Translations under genes and position numbers: made by a program
Assembly: GCA_030824095.1 (NCBI GenBank)
Contig: JAVBYK010000324.1
Coordinates: 1 to 7,599 of the forward strand
DNA from: a bacterium
GTDB taxonomy: Bacteria; Pseudomonadota; Gammaproteobacteria; Burkholderiales; Burkholderiaceae_C
Direction of reading: 5' to 3'
Length of the DNA stretch: 7,599 bases
In this document: positions 1-6,397 of the stretch, piece after piece
How positions within the stretch are numbered: the first letter of the stretch is position 1
Layout: each line of letters starts with the position of its first letter
The notes under the pieces: model-generated
What the model was told of the DNA's origin: nothing
The model's database searches: none
Seen by the model: the letters and a program-made list of their open reading frames with translations, nothing else

Positions 1-52
1 GCTTTCAAAACGGGCACAACGTGACTACACTGCAGGCACCATCCCGCTGCCT

Positions 53-57
53 GGAGG
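53..57 (+). promoter_or_regulatory. Shine-Dalgarno site that fixes the GTG start of the HD-GYP gene
   Basis: A perfect GGAGG lies nine bases before the GTG at 67. The same frame has an in-frame TGA at 22-24 and no ATG between that stop and 67, so this ribosome binding site and the GTG codon decide the start. Confidence 0.8.
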
Positions 58-66
58 TCGCCACCC

Positions 67-1230
67 GTGAAGGTCCTGCGCTTGCCCCGCTCCAAAGTGC
101 ACCTCGGTGCGCCGCTGCCGTGGAACGTGCGGGACGAGTCTGGCCTGCTGCTGCTCTCCAAGGGACACTTCATTGAATCCGAACACCAACTGGACGAACT
201 GCTGACCCGTGGCGCCTTCGTGGATGTGGAGGAGATCCGGGCCCATGCCGAGTCCGCCGCATCCACCGAAGCGCCCCGAGTGGCCATACCACCCAATCTG
301 TTTGGCTTGTGGGAGAAGACCCCGCAGGCTTTGAAAGAGTTGCTCTCGGAGCATCCCGCGCAAGCCACCGGCACACCCGCAACGGACTTTGCCACGCAGA
401 TCAATGCGTTTGCCACCCATGTGCTGGAGCTGGTGGACAGCAGCCCGGACATCGCCATTTACCGCAGCGTGCGCCAGGACCATGCCCAGAACTATTACTA
501 CGGCTACGCGCATGCGCTGTACACCGGCGTGCTGTGTGTGCTGCTGACGCGCCACCTGCATTGGCCTGCTGCGCGCACACGCACGCTGCTCAAGGCAGCG
601 CTCACCATGAACCTGAGCATCTTTGAACTGCAAGGCCAGATGGCCGCCCAGGACGTGCCCATGCGCGACCGCCAGCGCGCAGAGCTCCAAAAGCACCCCG
701 AGCTGGCGGTGGAGCGCTTGCAGCAGCGTGGCATCACGGACACCGAATGGCTGCAAGCCGTGGCCCAGCATCACGAACACGCCGATGGCAGCGGATACCC
801 ATTGGGCATCACCACCATCTGCGAGATGGCGCAGGCGCTGCGCGTGTGCGATGTGTTCATGTCCAAGATCACACCGCGCGTGTTACGCCCTGCCGTGACC
901 CCACAGGAAGCCGTGCGCCAGGTCTACCAGGAGGACCACGGAGGCCCGCTGTCCAACGCGCTGATCAAGGAGTTTGGCATCTACCCGCCAGGCGATTTCG
1001 TCAAACTGGCATCCGGCGAACTGGGCGTGGTGGTGCAGCGCACCGCCAATGTGCGCGCGCCCATCGTCGCCAGCATCACCGATAAGCATGGCCACCCGGT
1101 GGCCCATACCCAGCGACACGATACGGGGCAGCCGGAATTCGCCATTGTCGGAACCGCGTCCAACCCCGCCCTGCTGGCCCGGCTGCCGCCGGAGCGCTTG
1201 TACGGGTTTGCGCAAGGGCCATTGCATTGA
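67..1230 (+). CDS. Degenerate HD-GYP domain protein (cyclic-di-GMP-related)
   Basis: The product is 387 residues and probably cytoplasmic, with no signal peptide or membrane segment. Residues 1-55 resemble the short N-terminal domain (DUF3391-like) that precedes many HD-GYP domains. Residues about 130-300 are the HD-GYP domain: His149 in the first helix, a KHPEL segment with His210, the HHE triad at 235-237, and DGSGYP at 240-245. Active HD-GYP enzymes hydrolyse c-di-GMP using a metal centre that needs an HD pair, normally in a LLHDIGK segment. Here the matching segment reads LTMNLSIFEL, with Met181-Asn182 in place of His-Asp. The later DVFDAL-type segment is also altered to CDVFMSK, keeping Asp262. 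Residues 310-380 form the C-terminal extension common in this family. From these changes I infer a c-di-GMP or protein-binding receptor rather than a phosphodiesterase. The GTG start is supported by GGAGG at 53-57. The gene ends 201 bases before the large secreted-protein gene. Confidence 0.9.
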   Translation: MKVLRLPRSKVHLGAPLPWNVRDESGLLLLSKGHFIESEHQLDELLTRGAFVDVEEIRAHAESAASTEAPRVAIPPNLFGLWEKTPQALKELLSEHPAQATGTPATDFATQINAFATHVLELVDSSPDIAIYRSVRQDHAQNYYYGYAHALYTGVLCVLLTRHLHWPAARTRTLLKAALTMNLSIFELQGQMAAQDVPMRDRQRAELQKHPELAVERLQQRGITDTEWLQAVAQHHEHADGSGYPLGITTICEMAQALRVCDVFMSKITPRVLRPAVTPQEAVRQVYQEDHGGPLSNALIKEFGIYPPGDFVKLASGELGVVVQRTANVRAPIVASITDKHGHPVAHTQRHDTGQPEFAIVGTASNPALLARLPPERLYGFAQGPLH

Positions 1231-1303
1231 CTGCACACAGGGAGCTTTTTGTCCTGCCCTACAGGTCGGCATCACATTCAACGTCCCCGATACAGCTCAT
1301 CCG

Positions 1304-1325
1304 CTCGGCTCAAGCCTCAGCCGAG
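1304..1325. repeat. Perfect 7-bp inverted repeat in the intergenic spacer
   Basis: CTCGGCT at 1304-1310 and AGCCGAG at 1319-1325 are exact reverse complements around an 8-base loop. No T-run follows, so it does not look like an intrinsic terminator. It lies about 20 bases upstream of the candidate -10 box at 1344 and could be an operator or a weak transcript hairpin. Seven pairs can arise by chance, so its role is uncertain. Confidence 0.4.
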
Positions 1326-1343
1326 ACGCAATCGAGACCGGTG

Positions 1344-1349
1344 TATATT
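1344..1349 (+). promoter_or_regulatory. Candidate -10 element for the large secreted-protein gene
   Basis: TATATT is the best -10-like hexamer in the spacer, in a short AT-rich patch (1342-1353) within GC-rich DNA. At 17 bases upstream there is no convincing -35 hexamer, so a sigma70 promoter here would be weak or activator-dependent. A start near 1356 would give a leader of about 75 bases. Two copies of CGTCCGAA (1371-1378 and 1382-1389) lie in that leader. Confidence 0.25.
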
Positions 1350-1370
1350 TTGTTCAGTCACCCATGCGTC

Positions 1371-1389
1371 CGTCCGAAGCCCGTCCGAA
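1371..1389. repeat. Direct repeat CGTCCGAA, 11-base period
   Basis: Two identical 8-base copies start at 1371 and 1382, an 11-base offset close to one helical turn. A partial third copy (CGTCCG) starts at 1367. A tandem arrangement like this between a possible promoter and a start codon can be a binding site for a dimeric regulator, but no regulator can be named from it. Confidence 0.3.
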
Positions 1390-1431
1390 TTCGCACGCCC
1401 AGTAACTACTCAAGCAAGAAAGCAGAACGCA

Positions 1432-1560
1432 ATGTCAACTGCCCACTATCAACAAGCTGTCACAAATCCACTGACGACAATCAACCGAAGGCTCGCGCTT
1501 GTCTTCCTCCTTCTTCTTTCATTGATAGGCATCGCGTGGCCGGTGAACTCTTACGCCGCT
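1432..1560 (+). other. Sec-type signal peptide of the large protein
   Basis: Residues 1-20 form an N-region ending in Arg19-Arg20. A leucine-rich hydrophobic core follows at 21-36, then a polar stretch reading NSYAAQ. Cleavage after Ala42 (Ser at -3, Ala at -1) or Ala43 fits signal peptidase I. There is no lipobox cysteine. The long N-region is unusual but within what large exported proteins show. Confidence 0.75.
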
Positions 1561-4500
1561 CAGCGGCCGGACGACAACACTCAGCGCCGGGAAGTCGTGT
1601 TTATCGAAGGCGACGTGGCAGACTACCCAAGCCTGGTGCGTGATTTCAATCCCTCAACACAAAAATTCATCTTGGATCCTGGTGCCAATGGGCTACAGGA
1701 AATCGCGCGGCTTTTGATGGGGCACGCACCCGTGGACGCCATTCACCTCGTCTCCCACGGCGCCAGCGCAACACTGCAATTGGGCTCTTTGTCATTGACG
1801 CCTGAAAACTTGCCCCACTACGCGGACGTACTCGGCACCATTGGCAAGGCCTTGAAACCCGGTGGTGAAATCCTTCTGTACGGCTGCGATATTGCTGCCG
1901 GCACAAACGGACCAACCCTTGTCGCGGCGCTGGCTGATGCAACGGGTGCCAATGTGGCGGCATCCACCAATCCCACAGGGCCAACCGCATTGGGTGGCGA
2001 CTGGGTTCTGGAGTATCGAAGTGGAAAAATTACCACGGCCAGTTTGGTCAGTCAGTCCTACCCATCATTGCTCGCTACAGGGACGATGACTTTCAACTCA
2101 AGCCCGGGAGTCGCCACAGTCACCGACGGCATGGGTGGATCTACGGACATTCCAGGCATCACGATTCAAATTTCCAGCAATCTGGGACAACCGTGGACCC
2201 TGGAGACACCCTACTCTCAGAATGCAATTGCTTCTGACTATGGCAACAACACGCCTTCTTCATTGATCACCATCAAAAGCAGCAGCACAACCGTACCATT
2301 CTGGTTCAAGTCCATATTTGTCGTTGACTACGGCGGCGCCAATATCAACGTTGAGGGCTTCCGAAACACTGTTAGCACCGGTTCCGTGAATTTGATGACG
2401 AATGTCGGTCCGTGGGAGTTCACATTTAACAGCTCCGGTGCTTTGACCGCATCAATTTTCAACAACGTCGACGAGGTTCGCATTACTCCGCAGTCGGGCG
2501 GGCAGATGTGGATTGCCCTCAACAACATCGGGATCGACAACGCGGTCATTCCTCCCCCAACCGCCACGACAGGCTCGGCCAGCGGTATTACCACCACCGG
2601 AGCGACTCTAAATGGCACGATCAACGACAACGGTGCCGATACAACCGTGACCTTTGACTACGGCACAACGGCCGGTTATGGCACCAACGTTGCAGCAACG
2701 ACTGGCGGCACCGTCACAAATGGATCGGGCAGCACGGCCGTTGCAAAGACGCTTGCGGGTCTGAGTTGCAACACGACCTATCACTTCAGGGTCAATGGTG
2801 TTAATAGCGCAGGCACCACCAACGGCGGTGATGCCACGTTCACCACCAGCAAGTGCCCGCAAACCATCACCTTCAACAATCCCGGCACGCAGAACTTTGG
2901 CACGACACCGACGCTGTCCGCCACATCGACCTCCGGCCTGACACCGACGTTCACCTCCAGCACTACCGGCGTGTGCACGATCACCAGTGGCGGCGCTTTG
3001 ACGTTCGTTACCACCGGCACTTGCACCATCAACGCCGACCAAGCCGGCAATGCAACCTACGCTGCGGCCACATCGGTACCTCAGTCATTCAGTGTCAGTG
3101 CGGTTGTGCCGGGTGCGCCCACCATTGGTACCGCCACAGCGGGGGACACACAGGTTTCTGTGACATTCTCGGCCCCCGGCTCCAACGGTGGCGCTGCCAT
3201 CACCGGTTATACGGCCACCTCCAACCCCACCGGATTGACCAGTTCGGGTTGCACCGCTTCGCCTTGCACGGTTACGGGACTGACCAATGGCACGGCTTAC
3301 ACCTTCACCGTGACAGCAACCAACTCTGCCGGCACCGGCAGTGCATCCGCGGCCTCCAATAGTGCAACGCCCAAGGCCAATCAGACCATTACCTTCACCA
3401 ACCCCGGCGCCCAGAACTTCGGCACCACCCCCACGCTGAGTGCGACAGCCACTTCGGGCCTGACACCCACCTTCAGCTCCAGCACCACAGGTGTGTGCAC
3501 CATCACCAGTGGCGGCGCGCTGACCTTTGTCACAGCAGGCACCTGCACCATTGATGCCGACCAGGCCGGAAACGGAAGCTACAACGCTGCATCAACCGTG
3601 AGCCGCTCGTTTACCGTGAATGCCATCGTGCCCAATGCGCCAACCATCGGCACGGCGACTGCTGGCGACACCCAGGCCTCGATCGCGTTCAGCGCTCCAG
3701 CCTCTACCGGTGGTGCGGCCATCATCAGTTACACCGCCACCGCCAACCCTGGTGGAGCCACAGGCACAGGAGCCTCCAGTCCCATTGTTGTTACCGGTCT
3801 GACCAATGGTGTGGCCTACACCTTCACCGTAACTGCCAGCAATTCGGCTGGCACAGGCAGCGCCTCCGCGGCATCCAATTCGGTCACCCCCAAGGCGGCA
3901 CAAATCATCACATTTGCCAACCCCGGCACCCAGAATTTTGGAACCACTCCGACACTGACGGCCACTGCCGACTCCGGTCTGACACCAAGCTTCACGTCCA
4001 GCACCACGGGTGTCTGCACCATCACCACGGGTGGCGCACTGACCTTTGTGACCACCGGCACCTGCACCATCAATGCCGATCAGGCTGGCAACGGCAGCTA
4101 TCTGGCGGCCAGTCAAGTTTCGCGCTCGTTCACCGTTGCGGCTGTGGTACCTGGCGCACCCTCCATCGGCACTGCCACGGCTGGTGACACCCAGGCCAGC
4201 GTGACCTTCACGGCACCTGCCTTCAGTGGCGGTGCCACCATCACCGGCTATACCGTCACCTCCAACCCCGGCGGCCTGACCGGCACCGGCGCTGCCAGTC
4301 CCATCACGGTAACTGGCCTGACCAATGGCTTTGCCTACACCTTTACCGTGACCGCCACCAACGCGGCCGGAACCGGCTCGGCTTCGGCTGCGTCCAACTC
4401 CGTGACGCCGGCCCCCGGTCCTGCCGTAACCAGCGTGGCGGTTCCCGCCAATGGCAGCTACGGCGTGGGCCGTGCCCTGAACTTCACCGTCACCTGGGAC

Positions 4501-6276
4501 CAGAACACCACTGTTACTGGCACGCCCCGCATTGCGCTGGTGATTGGTGCCACCACGGTGCAGGCTGATTACGTGTCCTCACCTACACCCACTACAAGCC
4601 TGTTCCGCTACACCGTGTTGGCTGGCCAGGCCGACGGCAATGGCATTACCGTGGGCGCCCTGACCCTCAACGGCGGCACGATCCGAAATGCCACGAACAT
4701 CGATGCAACCCTCACCCTGAACAGCGTCGGCTCCACGGCCGCCGTGCTGGTGGAAACCACCCCACCCACGTTGCCCGTGGCCAACATCGTGGTCAACAAC
4801 CAGGCTGACCCGCACAAGCTGGTGCTCACCTTCAGCGAGAACCTGGATGCCGCCACATTGGGCAGTGCGGCGGGCTGGACGGTGACCGCCAATGGCGGAA
4901 CACCGGCCTACAGCGTTGCCAGCGTGGCCCTGGCCGGTGGCAATCAGGTCACGCTGACCTTGAGCGCCGTGGACCTGAGCAACGCAGCCACCACCATCAC
5001 CAATGTGGCGGCCAACGCCCACCTCAAGGTCACGCCACCAGCCACCCTCACCGATGTAGCCGGCAACGCCTATGCCGCTGGCCTGGTCACCGAGGCCGGC
5101 GCCACCCATGTGCTGGATGCGACCGCACCGACGCTGAGCGCCGTGGCGACCAGCGCACCCACCACCAGCGGTGGTGCCCTGGCGGCGACGTCCAGCGAGA
5201 AGGCCATGGGCTACTGGATCGCCGTGGCCGGCGGGTCCGCCGCCCCCACCGTGGCCCAGACCCAGGCGGGCGTGGCCTATGGCGCGGTGACTGTGGTGGC
5301 CCATGGCAGTGGGGTATTGCCATCCGGTGCAGCAGGCAGTTTCAGCATCACCGGTCTGAGCGCCAGCACGACCTACGACATCTACGTGGTGGCCCAGGAT
5401 GCGGCCGGCAACCCGTCGGCTGCAGCCTCTACGGCCACCCTCACAACAGCCACGCCACCCACCCCAGTGACTACGCTGACAACCCAGCCTGCCGTCAACG
5501 GCGTGAGTGGCCAGCCCACCGTGCTGGACATGCGTGCCGGCAATGCACCGGCAATCGCGAACTGTGTCACGGATACGGTGCGGCAGGCCTTGGGTGGCAC
5601 TGTGAGCTACATCGGCCAGACAGCATCCGGTGCCACGCAAATCGCTTGGAACGGACAGGTCATTTCCTTCTACCCGCTGGGTGCAAACACTACGGACGCC
5701 CGAACCAACGGAATCCACACGCAGGGAATCAACCCCCTGGATGTGGTGAGCAGTTGCGGAACACTCAATGTCACCCCCGCTGTCTACAGCCTGAGCGAAC
5801 TGGGGTCGACGCTGACGGGCTTGGGCTTCACGGCACAAATCAACCAGCAAGGCGTCATCACCGTGAACGCCAACGGCACGATCTATGTGGTGCGTCCCGA
5901 TTTTGTGGTGACCACGGGCGATACGGGCCACCGCGGTCTCTACCTCGGTGATGACGGCCTGTACCGCTTTACCGACAGCAGTGGCAATACACAGATCATG
6001 CGCCCCGCATTCCTGGACCCCAATGCCCTGCAGAGTGTCTTGTCGAGCGTATTTGGCGCATCCATGACTGTGCAACTGGACGGTACGGTACTGGTGTCGC
6101 AGGGTGGAAAGCTATTCATCCTGACAGCCGACCAGACTCTGACTGCCGTTGGACAGACCCATGCATCTGATCTCTGGTGGCTCGACGGCACACCGGCGCG
6201 CTACTTCTATCGCGTCACGACGACGCCCTACACCCAATACGGTCAGGGCATCAGCCTGGTTCCCAAGACGCAATGA
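1432..6276 (+). CDS. Large secreted modular protein: DUF4347, Ig-like/fn3 repeats, novel C-terminal domain
   Basis: The product is 1614 residues from the ATG at 1432. The frame stays open upstream to a TTG at 1249, but those 61 extra residues look non-coding and would bury the signal peptide. A weak AAGAAAG at 1416-1422 serves as ribosome binding site. Order of parts: signal peptide (1-42/43); DUF4347 (about 53-210); beta-rich segment without a family match (217-373); fn3-like domain (374-473); three tandem Ig-like plus fn3 units (477-993); Ig-like domain (994-1110); Ig-like, SwmB-like domain with the LTFSENLDA motif (1114-1228); fn3-like domain (1229-1345); unrecognised C-terminal domain (about 1365-1614). 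DUF4347 is typically found at the front of large bacterial adhesins. I see no RTX calcium repeats, autotransporter barrel, LPXTG, PEP-CTERM or IPTL-CTERM signal. An adhesin or matrix protein exported through Sec is the best guess; the route across the outer membrane is unknown. Confidence 0.88.
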   Translation: MSTAHYQQAVTNPLTTINRRLALVFLLLLSLIGIAWPVNSYAAQRPDDNTQRREVVFIEGDVADYPSLVRDFNPSTQKFILDPGANGLQEIARLLMGHAPVDAIHLVSHGASATLQLGSLSLTPENLPHYADVLGTIGKALKPGGEILLYGCDIAAGTNGPTLVAALADATGANVAASTNPTGPTALGGDWVLEYRSGKITTASLVSQSYPSLLATGTMTFNSSPGVATVTDGMGGSTDIPGITIQISSNLGQPWTLETPYSQNAIASDYGNNTPSSLITIKSSSTTVPFWFKSIFVVDYGGANINVEGFRNTVSTGSVNLMTNVGPWEFTFNSSGALTASIFNNVDEVRITPQSGGQMWIALNNIGIDNAVIPPPTATTGSASGITTTGATLNGTINDNGADTTVTFDYGTTAGYGTNVAATTGGTVTNGSGSTAVAKTLAGLSCNTTYHFRVNGVNSAGTTNGGDATFTTSKCPQTITFNNPGTQNFGTTPTLSATSTSGLTPTFTSSTTGVCTITSGGALTFVTTGTCTINADQAGNATYAAATSVPQSFSVSAVVPGAPTIGTATAGDTQVSVTFSAPGSNGGAAITGYTATSNPTGLTSSGCTASPCTVTGLTNGTAYTFTVTATNSAGTGSASAASNSATPKANQTITFTNPGAQNFGTTPTLSATATSGLTPTFSSSTTGVCTITSGGALTFVTAGTCTIDADQAGNGSYNAASTVSRSFTVNAIVPNAPTIGTATAGDTQASIAFSAPASTGGAAIISYTATANPGGATGTGASSPIVVTGLTNGVAYTFTVTASNSAGTGSASAASNSVTPKAAQIITFANPGTQNFGTTPTLTATADSGLTPSFTSSTTGVCTITTGGALTFVTTGTCTINADQAGNGSYLAASQVSRSFTVAAVVPGAPSIGTATAGDTQASVTFTAPAFSGGATITGYTVTSNPGGLTGTGAASPITVTGLTNGFAYTFTVTATNAAGTGSASAASNSVTPAPGPAVTSVAVPANGSYGVGRALNFTVTWDQNTTVTGTPRIALVIGATTVQADYVSSPTPTTSLFRYTVLAGQADGNGITVGALTLNGGTIRNATNIDATLTLNSVGSTAAVLVETTPPTLPVANIVVNNQADPHKLVLTFSENLDAATLGSAAGWTVTANGGTPAYSVASVALAGGNQVTLTLSAVDLSNAATTITNVAANAHLKVTPPATLTDVAGNAYAAGLVTEAGATHVLDATAPTLSAVATSAPTTSGGALAATSSEKAMGYWIAVAGGSAAPTVAQTQAGVAYGAVTVVAHGSGVLPSGAAGSFSITGLSASTTYDIYVVAQDAAGNPSAAASTATLTTATPPTPVTTLTTQPAVNGVSGQPTVLDMRAGNAPAIANCVTDTVRQALGGTVSYIGQTASGATQIAWNGQVISFYPLGANTTDARTNGIHTQGINPLDVVSSCGTLNVTPAVYSLSELGSTLTGLGFTAQINQQGVITVNANGTIYVVRPDFVVTTGDTGHRGLYLGDDGLYRFTDSSGNTQIMRPAFLDPNALQSVLSSVFGASMTVQLDGTVLVSQGGKLFILTADQTLTAVGQTHASDLWWLDGTPARYFYRVTTTPYTQYGQGISLVPKTQ
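1588..2061 (+). other. DUF4347 domain
   Basis: Residues about 53-210 carry the family's landmarks in order: EVVFIEGDVADY (54-65), FILDP (79-83), GLQEIARLL (87-95), VDAIHLVSHG (101-110), GGEILLYGCDIA (144-155), GANVAASTNPTG (172-183), and GGDWVLE (188-194). The His109-Gly110 and Gly151-Cys152 pairs, 43 residues apart and each after a hydrophobic strand, resemble the His and Cys positions of caspase-fold (clan CD) peptidases. That resemblance is my inference; no activity is established here. Confidence 0.85.
2860..4410 (+). repeat. Three tandem 173-174-residue Ig-like plus fn3 coding repeats
   Basis: Units begin at 2860, 3382 and 3901 (residues 477, 651 and 824), giving periods of 522 and 519 bases; the third ends near 4410. 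Each unit opens with QTITF or QIITF and a TTPTL segment. Next comes a two-cysteine segment (GVCTIT, then GTCTI and DADQAGN or NADQAGN). Each ends with an fn3 module containing GLTNG, YTFTVTA and GTGSASAASNS. The cysteine pair in each unit probably forms a disulfide, which fits an exported location. Unit 1 has an extra cysteine pair in its fn3 part (SGCTASPC). Over 50 residues starting at 2902 and 3424, units 1 and 2 share 46 residues but differ at 33 of 150 bases. Most differences are synonymous, so the copies are old and selected at protein level. Confidence 0.9.
5521..6273 (+). other. Unrecognised C-terminal domain with an apparent threefold internal motif
   Basis: Residues about 1365-1614 differ from the Thr/Ala/Gly-rich Ig and fn3 modules: they have more aromatic and charged residues and end in an Arg/Tyr-rich tail. 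Three stretches align by eye: 1378-1422, 1454-1498 and 1531-1575. Each has a short helix-like start (VRQALGG, LGSTLTGLGF, LQSVLSSVFG) followed by beta strands around a central NG, NANG or QGG turn. Two cysteines (1378 and 1442) could pair. I do not recognise the family. Confidence 0.5.
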
Positions 6277-6320
6277 TCGCGCAGCAAAGCACTGGGCCAT
6301 CTGAGAGCTGACCCAAAGCC

Positions 6321-6385
6321 CAAATTTGCTCTACTATTGATAGCTGTCAGCCCCCATTCGACGAGGGCTGGCAGCTATTTTTATT
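6321..6385. repeat. Comamonadaceae-type dispersed palindromic element
   Basis: An AT-rich lead (AAATTTGCTCTACTATTGA), a palindrome with ATAGCTG and CAGCTAT outer arms, and a trailing T-run resemble a hairpin element I recall as abundant between genes in Acidovorax, Polaromonas and relatives. Its inner arms here are CAGCCC and GGGCTG. Family membership is from memory; only one copy is present in the window. Confidence 0.55.
6340..6382 (+). terminator. Intrinsic terminator after the large secreted-protein gene
   Basis: A 14-base left arm (6340-6353) pairs with 6365-6378 around an 11-base loop, with one G-U wobble (T6347 with G6371). A run of five Ts (6378-6382) closes it. It begins 64 bases after the stop codon at 6274-6276 and ends 15 bases before the next gene's ATG, so it either terminates upstream transcription or sits in the leader of the MgtC-family gene. 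Confidence 0.75.
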
Positions 6386-6397
6386 GGGAACCACTCC

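Noticed and set aside
1..70. Tail of an upstream gene overlapping the GTG start (frame 2, TGA at 68-70) or ending at the TGA at 22-24
   Set aside because: Either is possible, but 22 or 7 codons are too few to tell coding from chance, and neither peptide has a recognisable motif.
25..780. Minus-strand open frame of 251 codons opposite the HD-GYP gene
   Set aside because: The plus-strand frame has clear HD-GYP motifs, a good ribosome binding site and matching codon use; the antisense translation shows no recognisable features.
1231..1260. Intrinsic terminator after the HD-GYP gene using the TTTTT at 1246-1250
   Set aside because: No stable GC-rich stem directly precedes the T-run; the only pairing found has a 4-base arm on the far side of the Ts.
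1249..1431. N-terminal extension of the large gene to a TTG at 1249
   Set aside because: The 61 added residues are Arg/Ser-rich without a family match, would place the signal peptide inside the protein, and cover the region with promoter-like and operator-like elements. The ATG at 1432 gives a sensible signal peptide.
2860..4410. CRISPR array or mobile-element repeats
   Set aside because: The period is about 520 bases, the copies stay in frame within one gene, and they encode Ig-like/fn3 modules. They are protein-domain repeats.
4579..6075. Long minus-strand open frame of 498 codons opposite the large gene
   Set aside because: It lies opposite strongly supported coding sequence with recognisable domains. 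Its translation is rich in Gly, His, Arg and Cys without a domain pattern, as expected from the antisense of GC-rich repeat coding DNA.
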